Shown here: positions 51,469-58,860 of the stretch, one piece after another | How the letters are laid out: each line of letters opens with the position of its first letter | Numbering within the stretch: the stretch's first letter is position 1 | Assembly: GCF_021655555.1 (NCBI RefSeq) | Contig: NZ_AP023086.1 | Span: 2,262,685 to 2,326,684, forward strand | DNA length: 64,000 bases | Reading direction: 5' to 3' | DNA from: Marinagarivorans cellulosilyticus | Lineage (GTDB): Bacteria > Pseudomonadota > Gammaproteobacteria > Pseudomonadales > Cellvibrionaceae | Position numbers and translations under genes: made by a program | The notes under the pieces: generated by a model | Told to the model about the DNA's origin: nothing | Database searches by the model: none | The model's input: only the letters and a program-made list of their open reading frames with translations

Positions 51469-52838
51469 GCATTCGGGCTCTTCTCCGCTTTAGTGAGGTG
51501 ATCTAGTGGCTTCCATAGAACATGGATTGCTCGTCAGGCATCGATGATTGCCTTATTTTTAGCTTGAAGTACTCGGTATCCTTGATGCCTCTTGCTCGCT
51601 TGCGAATCATGCCAATGCTGACATTGCCGGCTTCAATTCTGGCGCTAGTCAGCCCGTGTTTTCCGTAGTTACAAATGCCTACGCTATGCTTCCTTAGTGA
51701 CTTTGCAAATTTCTTGAGATAGAGCATATTCGTCTGTTCCGCGATGTCGCACCACTGCTCCAATGCATTCATCATGGCGTCATAATTCCCTGCATTCCAC
51801 AAAGCTTGGAGCTGCTCTTTGAGTATATAAAGTGTATTGATATTGGAATTATTTTCGAGCAATGTCTGGAGTTTATTGGCTTGTTTATCATTTAACTTGT
51901 CGGCATTTTTTAACAACAGGTAGTGGGTACCTTTAAGCTGCTCTTTGCCTGCGCGATCCGCCTTTCTGAACTCGATCCTACGCTGATTGCTCATGGCTTT
52001 ACTGTAGTTTTGCATCACATGAAACCGATCGAAAACAATGTCAGCATTAGGCAAGCATTCGCGTACCGATTTTTGATAGGCTGGCCCCATATCCATGGCT
52101 ACCGCCTCTATGTTTTCAGCGGTTTGTGCTGGTAAGCGCTTTAGAAACGCTGTCAACACCTCGGCTTTACGGCCTGTCTCAACGCCAATTAAATGACCGG
52201 ATTCCATGTCATAAATCACCGTCATATAATCATGGCCTTTGGCTCTAGCGACTTCATCGACCCCAAGATATTTTAAGTCAATTAATTTTTCAGGATTAAG
52301 TGCAGGCAACGTTTTCTCTAGGTGAAATTTATCCATATTTTTCACCGTTTCCCATCGTAGCTTTAGGTGCCGACTGACCGTGCTGATACTCATATGGCGA
52401 CACAATCCGCTCACCAACTGGCAAAATCTTTGAGTATAGCGATTGCCTGTATCGACAAATTCGCAAGCCTCCATTAGACGCCTACCGCAAGTCGTCACAA
52501 CTTGAGCGAGCTCAACTTCCAAATAGCACTCGAAGCCACACAAAGGGACATCACGGATCGTTCTGCGCAAGTATCGGTTGATGTTGGCCGCCTCATTACT
52601 TGACGGGTCAATCGCTCTATAACGACGGTCTCGCTTGCAGTGTATAGTCAATCTTTGCAGGGCCAAGTCATGCTGAACTTGTTTGACACGCTGACCAGGA
52701 AGGCTCAAAATTTTGCTGGAGATGTTAAGGCTCATATATTCGTTTAAGTGTAGTGGCGTGAGAACCTTACATTTCAACGGATATGCCGGGTCTTAGCATC
52801 TCTTTTTACCTCACTAAAGCGGAGAAGAGCCCGCATTC
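51469..52838. mobile_element. Complete ISL3-family insertion sequence with target duplication
   Basis: The element spans 51475-52832. Its 25-bp terminal repeats at 51475-51499 and 52808-52832 are perfect inverse copies, beginning GGGCTCTTCTCCGC. The 6-bp sequence GCATTC flanks it directly on both sides (51469-51474, 52833-52838), so the insertion site is undisturbed and transposition is recent. The single transposase gene is intact. ISL3 elements usually make an 8-bp duplication, so the exact target size should be read as at least 6 bp. Confidence 0.93.
51503..52777 (-). CDS. ISL3 family transposase
   Basis: A 424-residue transposase from the first in-frame ATG; MSLNISSKILSLPG 14 codons in is an alternative start. 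Cysteines in the N-terminal part (HCKRDRRYRA... DVPLCGFEC) correspond to the ISL3 zinc ribbon. A helix-turn-helix MSISTVSRHLKLRWETVKNMD follows, then the DDE domain with LGVDEVARAKGHDYMTVIYDMESGHLIGVETGR (first Asp), AVAMDMGPAYQKSVRECLPNADIVFDRFHVM (second Asp) and the later Glu in TSARIEAGN. No frameshift or stop; apparently functional. Confidence 0.93.
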   Translation of the reverse strand: MKCKVLTPLHLNEYMSLNISSKILSLPGQRVKQVQHDLALQRLTIHCKRDRRYRAIDPSSNEAANINRYLRRTIRDVPLCGFECYLEVELAQVVTTCGRRLMEACEFVDTGNRYTQRFCQLVSGLCRHMSISTVSRHLKLRWETVKNMDKFHLEKTLPALNPEKLIDLKYLGVDEVARAKGHDYMTVIYDMESGHLIGVETGRKAEVLTAFLKRLPAQTAENIEAVAMDMGPAYQKSVRECLPNADIVFDRFHVMQNYSKAMSNQRRIEFRKADRAGKEQLKGTHYLLLKNADKLNDKQANKLQTLLENNSNINTLYILKEQLQALWNAGNYDAMMNALEQWCDIAEQTNMLYLKKFAKSLRKHSVGICNYGKHGLTSARIEAGNVSIGMIRKRARGIKDTEYFKLKIRQSSMPDEQSMFYGSH

Positions 52839-52890
52839 GATACCGTCATGAAACACACTATAAGTCCTCGAATAAACAAGGGTACACAAT

Positions 52891-53196
52891 ATGGCGAGCC
52901 AGAAAACTCCACAAGGCTTGATACATGGGGCGTTACTGGCCCTTCTAGTACCACTGGTTTTACTGTCATACGACGAAAGCTAAATACCTTCGGGGGCCAC
53001 CCCTGAAGTCTACATTGAGCAAGCGCTCAAATGCGTGTCGTCATCCGGGCGATGCTCCTTCTGCTGGTGAGTGGGTAATATTTCAATTGCCAATGGATTC
53101 AACCACGGTTAATTACACCTAGGGTGATAGTGAGCCGCAGCAAGCGTCTTTTGAATGTAATGATGGCCAATTTAAGGTTATAAACTCTTCAGCTTC
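52891..53196 (+). pseudogene. Decayed secreted-protein gene
   Basis: Translation from ATG 52891 (AAGGG ribosome site) gives a hydrophobic export signal (GALLALLVPLVLLSYDES) and stops after 31 codons. Continuing in the same frame gives IPSGATPEVYIEQALKCVS, then a +1-type shift leads into DAPSAGEWVIFQLPMD, an in-frame TAG, and QASFECNDGQFKVINSSASH. The pieces look like one exported protein with two nonsense codons and one frameshift. The end runs directly into the sequence shared with the MITE-like element. The family is unknown. Confidence 0.5.
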
Positions 53197-53232
53197 TCAC
53201 AAAAAAATTACTATTTTTAGAAGAGCCCTAGA
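53195..53232. repeat. Second copy of the MITE-like right end
   Basis: The 26 bases from TCTCACAAAAAAATTACTAT onward match 13812-13837 exactly, then 4 differ, then GCCCTAGA matches again. Read inward, it begins GGGCTCTTCTAAAAA, sharing its first ten bases with the terminal repeat of the nearby ISL3 element. Only the right end is present. Confidence 0.6.
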
Positions 53233-53642
53233 TTTTTTATTGATTAAAGTCGGCCCTACATCCTATTTATAAAGTGTCGTAGCTGGCGTTGCTTAATTGG
53301 TCTCCTCCGTTATTCCTCCCGAAGTCGGCTGCTTAGATCTCATCTTCTGTTACCAATTAATACTCCAGTCTTTCCGGTAGGGCTTTAAGGGGCTGAACTG
53401 CTGTTTGTAAGGTTTTCTGTGTTTGTTCAAAAATTGCTATAAATGATGATTCCTGTGCCGGCGGCGGTGGCACGATGTTCGCTAACGATTCCCTTATTGG
53501 TTCGGTATTGCGGTGTAGAAGGTTTTTTCTTGCCGTACATTGAATTGCAATGGTGCAGGTTCGATGGAGCGCCGCACCATGATGGCGAACCTTTGGTCGC
53601 GAAAGCTGTGTACGTTTTTATTCATCAATATGCGAGATAACT
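53233..53642. other. Intergenic region upstream of cynS
   Basis: 410 bp without a supported gene. It contains the sigma-54 promoter candidate at 53468-53483. A 65-codon frame at 53443-53640 ends just before cynS and gives no recognisable protein; it would lie within the cynS 5' untranslated region. A TGGTGC/GCACCA pair near 53550-53580 could form a hairpin. Confidence 0.45.
53468..53483 (+). promoter_or_regulatory. Sigma-54 promoter of cynS
   Basis: TGGCACGATGTTCGCT matches the -24/-12 consensus TGGCACG-N4-TTGCW at all but one specified position, with the invariant GG and GC correctly spaced. It lies 160 nt upstream of cynS, in the right direction. Sigma-54 control would fit nitrogen-regulated use of cyanate. 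Confidence 0.5.
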
Positions 53643-54083
53643 ATGAACAAACTCGAAATGACAGAAGCCATTATGACGGCAAAATCCTCTATGTCGGTAA
53701 CCTGGGAAGAGGCGGGAAGTGCGATTGGCGCATCTCCCGTATGGTTGGCATCTGCCTGCTTGGGTATGAATTCTGCTCCGGCTAAAACCGCGGCTGCCAT
53801 TGCTGAGTATTTTTCTTTGGGTGAGGAAGTTGTTGCAGCTTTAGAGGCTTACCCCACGAAAATATGGGATCAAGCGGTACCGACAGACCCTTTAATTTAT
53901 CGCCTGTACGAAGTGGTGGGCGTATATGGCGAAACGCTAAAAGAAGTGATTCAAGAAAAGTTTGGCGATGGGATTATGAGTGCAATTGATTTTTCAATGG
54001 ATGTCGCGAAAGAGGAGTGCCCAAAAGGTGACCGAGTGGTGCTGACTCTAAACGGGAAATTTTTGCCTTATAAGTCTTGGTAG
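53643..54083 (+). CDS. cynS: Cyanate hydratase (cyanase)
   Basis: A 146-residue decameric enzyme that converts cyanate and bicarbonate to ammonia and carbon dioxide, giving a nitrogen source and detoxification. An N-terminal helical DNA-binding-like domain (TWEEAGSAIGASPVWLASACLG) precedes the catalytic domain; Arg and Glu in YRLYEVVGVYGETLKEVIQEKFGDGIMSAIDF plus the Ser of that segment form the active site. No cynT, cynX or cynR is adjacent; expression probably depends on the sigma-54 promoter upstream. Confidence 0.95.
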   Translation: MNKLEMTEAIMTAKSSMSVTWEEAGSAIGASPVWLASACLGMNSAPAKTAAAIAEYFSLGEEVVAALEAYPTKIWDQAVPTDPLIYRLYEVVGVYGETLKEVIQEKFGDGIMSAIDFSMDVAKEECPKGDRVVLTLNGKFLPYKSW

Positions 54084-54186
54084 CGCGTTTTAGCTTAAAC
54101 TCAAGGGTTTGGGTTTAATGGCCTGATTCGTTACACTAGCGCGTTATTCTGCGCGTTATTCGCGCCTTTGTTGATTAAGGTGGCTA

Positions 54187-55239
54187 GTGAGTTCCATTCA
54201 GTCTATCTGCGTTTTGCGTTTGTCGGCGATTGGTGATGTATGCCATGCCGTCGCCGTTGTGCAGGCAATACAAGCTTATTATCCTGAAGCAAAAATCACT
54301 TGGATTATTGGCCGGGTAGAGGCGGCTTTATTAAAGCAATTGCCTAATGTCAGGTTTGTGGTTTTTGATAAGCAGCAAGGTTTTTCGGCCTATCGCCAAT
54401 TGCGCAAGCAGCTGCCAGAACAGTTTGATGTGCTTTTGCATATGCAGGTTGCCTTACGAGCGAATATTGCTGCCGCTTGTGTGCGTGCGACTCGTAAAAT
54501 TGGCTTTCCTAAGCATTTATCTAAAGAGGGGCACGGCCTTGTGGTCAATGAGCGGGTTCGGGCTTTGCCCCAGCCTCATGTGCTTGATGGTTTTGCGGCC
54601 TTCGCTCATGCTATTGGCGTACCTGAGTTTACTCCTGCTTGGAATATTCCGCTGCAGCCCGAAGTTTTGGATTGGCTCGATGTATTTTGTTCTGAGCATG
54701 CACTGGAGCAACAAAAAATCTTGGTAATTTCCCCGTCGGCAAGCAATGCAGAGCGTAATTGGTTGCCGGAGCGTTATGCTCAGGTTGCTGATTATGCCGT
54801 TTCCAAAGGGTTCGCTGTTTTATTGTGTGGCGGCCCGGCAGATCACGAAAAAGCACTGGGTTTGGCTATTGAACAGCAAAGTGTAAGCCCTTTAATCAAT
54901 GTGATTGGACAAACAAGCTTGCTGCAGCTGTTAGCTTTGCTGAAACGCGCTGATATTGTTGTAAGTCCAGATTCTGGCCCAGCACATATGGCAACCACAC
55001 AAGGCACGCCTGTGATTGGTTTATATGCGCACAGTAACCCTGCGCGAACGGGGCCTTACAATTCGTTGCAGTGGGTGGTTGAGGTTTACCATCAACATCT
55101 TCTTAGGCAAAAAGGCAGTCCTCCGCACCGCTGGGGGGTGAGGGTTAAAGGTGCGGATCTTATGGCGGATATTTCCGTTGAAAGTGTTGTACAAATGTTT
55201 GATGCGGTTTGTTCGCAAGCGAGCCTAATAAATGACTAG
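54187..55239 (+). CDS. Family 9 heptosyltransferase
   Basis: A 350-residue GT-B enzyme of the WaaC/WaaF/RfaQ family that adds ADP-heptose to the LPS core in the cytoplasm. Start GTG 54187; the N-terminus is ICVLRLSAIGDVCHAVAVVQAI, the family signature, with VISPSASNAERNWLPERYAQVADYA and VVSPDSGPAHMATTQGTPVIGLYAHSNP carrying the donor-binding residues. It overlaps gmhB by 8 nt, linking precursor synthesis and transfer. Confidence 0.9.
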   Translation: MSSIQSICVLRLSAIGDVCHAVAVVQAIQAYYPEAKITWIIGRVEAALLKQLPNVRFVVFDKQQGFSAYRQLRKQLPEQFDVLLHMQVALRANIAAACVRATRKIGFPKHLSKEGHGLVVNERVRALPQPHVLDGFAAFAHAIGVPEFTPAWNIPLQPEVLDWLDVFCSEHALEQQKILVISPSASNAERNWLPERYAQVADYAVSKGFAVLLCGGPADHEKALGLAIEQQSVSPLINVIGQTSLLQLLALLKRADIVVSPDSGPAHMATTQGTPVIGLYAHSNPARTGPYNSLQWVVEVYHQHLLRQKGSPPHRWGVRVKGADLMADISVESVVQMFDAVCSQASLIND

Positions 55240-55735
55240 GCGCGCATTATTTTTAGATCGCGATGGGGTCATTAATATCGATAAAGGTTATGTGCATAAG
55301 ATTGATGATTTTGATTTTGTGCCCGGTATTTTTGAATTCTGCCGTCAAGCGGTTGAGCAGGGTTACCAGCTTATTGTGGTAACGAACCAGTCTGGTATTG
55401 GGCGAGGGTATTACACCGAGCAAGATTTTCGCACGTTAACACAGTGGATGCTTGATGCGTTTGCGGATAAGGGGGCTCCGATTCAAAAAGTTTTTTATTG
55501 CCCTCACCATCCTACTGCGGGGCGGGGCAATTATTTACAGGACTGTGAGTGTCGTAAACCCAAGCCAGGTATGTTAAATCAAGCTATTGGCGAATTCGGG
55601 CTAACAGCTGAACAGTGCTTGATGCTGGGTGACAATCAAAGTGATATAGCTGCGGCCCAAGCTGCAGGGGTGAGGGGGGTTAAGGTAAAAAGTGGCGGGG
55701 CAGACTACCAAGCGTTGGCAGCGTTACTTTTGTAA
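55232..55735 (+). CDS. gmhB: D-glycero-beta-D-manno-heptose 1,7-bisphosphate 7-phosphatase
   Basis: A 167-residue HAD-superfamily phosphatase of ADP-heptose synthesis. The nucleophile motif is LFLDRDGVINIDKGYVHKIDDFDFVPG; VVTNQSGIGRGYYTEQDF is motif II; the zinc-binding CPHHPTAG...DCECRKPKPGML and LMLGDNQSDIAAAQAAGV (motif IV) complete the family pattern. Overlaps the heptosyltransferase by 8 nt. Confidence 0.94.
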   Translation: MTRRALFLDRDGVINIDKGYVHKIDDFDFVPGIFEFCRQAVEQGYQLIVVTNQSGIGRGYYTEQDFRTLTQWMLDAFADKGAPIQKVFYCPHHPTAGRGNYLQDCECRKPKPGMLNQAIGEFGLTAEQCLMLGDNQSDIAAAQAAGVRGVKVKSGGADYQALAALLL

Positions 55736-55756
55736 CTTAAAGCGTAATCGTGTGAC

Positions 55757-55796
55757 ATAAAAAAAGGAGAGGCAATGCTCTCCTTTTTTTATGTCT
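55757..55796. terminator. Bidirectional terminator between gmhB and tatC
   Basis: AAAAAAAGGAGAG and CTCTCCTTTTTTT form a 13-bp stem around GCAATG, giving T-runs on both strands between convergent genes. Confidence 0.93.
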
Positions 55797-55808
55797 ATTC
55801 ATTTTAGC

Positions 55809-56576
55809 TTAAGCTTCTTCGCTTTCTTCTGTTTGTGCGGGTCTATTTTTTATGGCTAACTTGCCGAAAAATATACCAATTTCAAAAAGTCCCCACATCG
55901 GAAATGCGAGTAAAGATTGGCTTACTACATCCGGTGGTGTCATTAGCATGGCAATAACAAAGCAAGCAACGATCACATAGGGGCGTTTTTGCGCTAAGCC
56001 TTCTGGCGAAATAACGCCTGCAGTAACAAGGATGACTGTTGCAACGGGTATTTCAAACGCTAAACCAAAGGCAAAAAATAGCTTTATAACCAAACTTAAA
56101 AAAGTTGTGATGTCGGGCATTAAGGCTACATCGTCAGGCGTAATGGCATTAAAAAACATAAATATTGGCGGCAGCACAATAAAGTATGCGAAGGCAATAC
56201 CAAGGTAAAACAGCACTATGCTAGAGGCGAAAATAGGTTTTGCGAGCCGCTTTTCATTGCGATAAAGAGCCGGAGCAATAAACGCCCATATTTGATAAAG
56301 CAAAAAAGGCATAGCAATAAAAACAGACACGAAGAATGTCAGTTTAAAAGGGGTTAAAAAGGTGGCGGTAACATCGGTAGCGATCATTGTGCTGGTGCCT
56401 TCTAGCGCCTGCATCAATGGTTGGGCTACGAAATTGTAAATATCCCTAGCAAAGTAAATGAGCGAAATAAAAATGATGACCACGGCAAGTACTGCACGCA
56501 CAAGGCGGTCGCGCAATTCGGTCAAATGCTCAACTAAGGGTTGGGTTTCTTGCTCTTCTTCAAACTCGTCGGTCAT
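55809..56576 (-). CDS. tatC: Twin-arginine translocase subunit TatC
   Basis: A 255-residue six-helix inner-membrane protein that recognises twin-arginine signal peptides. Hallmarks are LVEHLTELRDRLVRAVLAVV at the N-terminus (with the conserved Glu and Arg), FLTPFKLTFFVSVFIAMPFLLYQIWAFIAPALYRNEKR, and VTAGVISPEGLAQKRPYVIVACFVIAMLMTPPDVVSQ. Full length. It ends the hisI-hisE-tatA-tatB-tatC order and overlaps nothing, with 6 nt to tatB. Confidence 0.97.
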   Translation of the reverse strand: MTDEFEEEQETQPLVEHLTELRDRLVRAVLAVVIIFISLIYFARDIYNFVAQPLMQALEGTSTMIATDVTATFLTPFKLTFFVSVFIAMPFLLYQIWAFIAPALYRNEKRLAKPIFASSIVLFYLGIAFAYFIVLPPIFMFFNAITPDDVALMPDITTFLSLVIKLFFAFGLAFEIPVATVILVTAGVISPEGLAQKRPYVIVACFVIAMLMTPPDVVSQSLLAFPMWGLFEIGIFFGKLAIKNRPAQTEESEEA

Positions 56577-56582
56577 AGGAGG

Positions 56583-57122
56583 TTAAGTTTTGCTCGGTGG
56601 AGTGCCGGCTTCCTTGGTTTGGTCGTCTTCAGACTCAATTAATACGCCATCTGCATCGTCGGTGCGTTGATTGCTTGTCAAGGGGGCTTTGGGGGATTCT
56701 ATTTCGTGTTGCTCGTGATGTATCTCTTCGTTGTGCGTGTTGTCATCATGGGCGTGCGGATTATCATCGTGGGTACTGTTTTCTGGATGATGATTTTCTT
56801 GGCTACGATCATAATCCTCATCGAACGATTTGTGTTCAAGCGCCTCGCCAGAGGTATGTGATTTTATATCTTGCTCTAGCTGGGTTCTCGCTTCGCGAAG
56901 CTTTTCCAAGGAGGCCATGATCTCTTCGTTGCGTAGCTCTCGGCGAATTTCATCAGCGCCAATATGCTGCTCAATTTCACGGCGGGTGTCGCCAATTGAG
57001 CGCTTTATGCGGCCAATCCATAGGGCGCCGGTACGAATGGCGCCAGGCAGTTTGTCGGGGCCAATAACGACAAGGCCCACGCCGCCAACGACGAGTAGCT
57101 CGAATAAACCAATATCAAACAC
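56583..57122 (-). CDS. tatB: Twin-arginine translocase subunit TatB with histidine-rich tail
   Basis: A 179-residue protein. The membrane helix and amphipathic helix at the N-terminus are standard (FDIGLFELLVVGGVGLVVIGPDKLPGAIRT). From about residue 95 the tail is highly acidic and histidine-rich (segments such as NHHPENSTHDDNPHAHDDNTH and EEIHHEQHE). That tail is longer than usual and could bind metal ions, but tail length varies in TatB. Immediately downstream is tatC. Confidence 0.94.
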   Translation of the reverse strand: MFDIGLFELLVVGGVGLVVIGPDKLPGAIRTGALWIGRIKRSIGDTRREIEQHIGADEIRRELRNEEIMASLEKLREARTQLEQDIKSHTSGEALEHKSFDEDYDRSQENHHPENSTHDDNPHAHDDNTHNEEIHHEQHEIESPKAPLTSNQRTDDADGVLIESEDDQTKEAGTPPSKT

Positions 57123-57128
57123 GAGGGA

Positions 57129-57389
57129 TTACTGCTTGCTGTCGGTTTGAGTTTTTTCTACAGGGGCCTCTGTGCTTTTGGTATCGGCACTGGGGGCTGC
57201 GGTGGTTTCGTCGTCTACACGCTTTTGCTCTTCGGTAGCTTCAGTTTTGTCGTCTGTAATGGCTTTTTTAAAGCCTTTAATGGCGCCACCAAGGTCGCCG
57301 CCTAAGCCTTTAAGCCGCTTAGTGCCAAACAATAGCAATACAATGACCAATACAATGAGGAGCTGCCAAATACCAATGCCACTTAACAT
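57129..57389 (-). CDS. tatA: Twin-arginine translocase subunit TatA
   Basis: An 86-residue single-helix protein that forms the transport pore. I start it at MLSGIGIWQLLIVLVIVLLLFGTKRLKGLG, the normal TatA N-terminus; the frame continues upstream but those residues are not TatA-like. The short amphipathic helix GGAIKGFKKAITDD and a variable acidic, Thr/Lys-rich tail follow. Confidence 0.96.
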   Translation of the reverse strand: MLSGIGIWQLLIVLVIVLLLFGTKRLKGLGGDLGGAIKGFKKAITDDKTEATEEQKRVDDETTAAPSADTKSTEAPVEKTQTDSKQ

Positions 57390-57515
57390 ATCAAAAACCT
57401 TTTCTTTGCGGTGAGTTCTACTGCTATAACATGAAGCCTTGGTTCTGCATCTATGCATGTTATGCAGTTATTGTTGAGTTATAGCCTTATCGTTATTTTA
57501 GGCTTTAAGTCGTTA

Positions 57516-57848
57516 TTATTTATCGCGTTGTGCTTTTTCTTCTAGGCCGGAAAGATCAAAACGTCGAGCAAGTTCATCAACAACGGCATTTGCATCTTCA
57601 CCTAGGTGAGAAAGCATCACCAAGGAGTGAAACCATAAGTCGGCGGTTTCGTAGATAACCTCTTGATTATTACCGCTAACTGCGGCGTCTTTTGCTGCGA
57701 GTAATGTCTCTGTACATTCCTCCCCAACCTTCTCAAGGATCTTATTTAAGCCCTTTTGATGCAAAAGCGCAACGTAGGATTGCTCGGGGTTTGCACTTGT
57801 TTTGCGCTCGTTTAACACTTCGCTAAGTTGGCGGAGTACATCGCTCAT
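57516..57848 (-). CDS. hisE: Phosphoribosyl-ATP pyrophosphatase
   Basis: A 110-residue MazG-like enzyme of histidine synthesis (second step). EECTETLLAAKDAAVSGNNQEVIYETADLWFHSLVML contains the conserved Glu/Asp metal-binding residues. It overlaps hisI by 4 nt and precedes tatA, as in Pseudomonas where hisE and hisI are separate genes. Confidence 0.95.
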   Translation of the reverse strand: MSDVLRQLSEVLNERKTSANPEQSYVALLHQKGLNKILEKVGEECTETLLAAKDAAVSGNNQEVIYETADLWFHSLVMLSHLGEDANAVVDELARRFDLSGLEEKAQRDK

Positions 57849-58243
57849 GAGTAAATCTCTTTAGGGTCTTTCAATACGGGATCTTTTGTTTGCCACTGCT
57901 CGCCATCAAGCACGCGGTAAAAGCAAGACTCGCGTCCAGTGTGACAAGCAATGCCGCCACATTGTTCAATTTGTAGGGTTACCACGTCTGCGTCGCAGTC
58001 TAGGCGAATTTCAAAGACTTTTTGTTGGTGCCCAGAAGATTCGCCTTTGCGCCACAGCGCTTGGCGCGAACGAGACCAGTATACGGCATATCCGGTGCGT
58101 GCTGTTTCCGCTAGTGCATCGCGGTTCATCCAGGCCATCATCAATATGCGGCCAGTTTTGGCATCTTGAGCGATAGCGGGTACTAGCCCGTCGGGCGTCC
58201 ACTTAACGTCGTCTAAAAAGCTCGCTTTGGGGGCGTTATTCAT
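57845..58243 (-). CDS. hisI: Phosphoribosyl-AMP cyclohydrolase
   Basis: A 132-residue zinc enzyme of the third step of histidine synthesis. MMAWMNRDALAETARTGYAVYWSRSRQALWRKGESSGH and DCDADVVTLQIEQCGGIACHTGRESCFYRVL contain the zinc cysteines and catalytic Asp/His residues. It overlaps hisE by 4 nt. Confidence 0.96.
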   Translation of the reverse strand: MNNAPKASFLDDVKWTPDGLVPAIAQDAKTGRILMMAWMNRDALAETARTGYAVYWSRSRQALWRKGESSGHQQKVFEIRLDCDADVVTLQIEQCGGIACHTGRESCFYRVLDGEQWQTKDPVLKDPKEIYS

Positions 58244-58470
58244 GTGTTGCTACTTAGCCCAAAGGCATTAATGGGTGCCTTCCCTTTGTTGGGGAGGGCA
58301 GGGTTTATTTCAACAGTATATCGAGGTTTTGTTGCGATCGAGTGAAACAGTCGGCAAATGCGTGGATTACTCAACTGGCTTGTGAATGGTCGGTTTGTTA
58401 TGGATGGCTAAGCTTTATACTTGCAGCATAAATATAGGAAAGGGAGGCTTGCGTATTTCCTTGGTCAAAC

Positions 58471-58662
58471 TTATACCCACACATATTTGTCTTCGCTACC
58501 GTTAAAAAGGTATTCAGTTACGCGCTCAGAGTGGCTGGTGTAGCCGCTAAGGTGGGTTTCGTGTGCTGCTTGCGCATGTCTAAGTGTAACGGTTACGGCA
58601 AGTAAGCAAGATGCAGCTAATAAGATGATTGCCCGCGCCCAAGATAGCTTTTCCCATTTCAT
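58471..58662 (-). CDS. Small membrane or exported protein, unknown
   Basis: A 63-residue protein with a strong AGGAG ribosome site 6 nt before ATG. A hydrophobic segment (residues 11-26, AIILLAASCLLAVTVT) precedes a polar tail rich in His and Glu (HAQAAHETHLSGYTSHSE). AQA near residue 32 could be a signal-peptidase site. It lies 200 nt downstream of the cytochrome lipoprotein gene on the same strand. I do not recognise the family. Confidence 0.5.
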   Translation of the reverse strand: MKWEKLSWARAIILLAASCLLAVTVTLRHAQAAHETHLSGYTSHSERVTEYLFNGSEDKYVWV

Positions 58663-58860
58663 ACCGTCTCCTCATACGAATAGTGATTCAAAGAAATGAA
58701 AAACATCGTTACTCTCGTTACTTTAACGCTAGCACAGGGCTTGGAGCTTTGCCGGTCAGTGGTCGGAAAGTGTTCAGGGTATTGTTGGTGTTTGTCTTGG
58801 TGCCGGGAGGGGGGAAGCGGTAAGGCGCCCTTAATAGAGCGCCTTAGTGGTTGCTGGTAT

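Noticed and set aside
53443..53640. 65-codon frame directly upstream of cynS
   Set aside because: It lies within the likely cynS leader, has no recognisable protein and no ribosome site.
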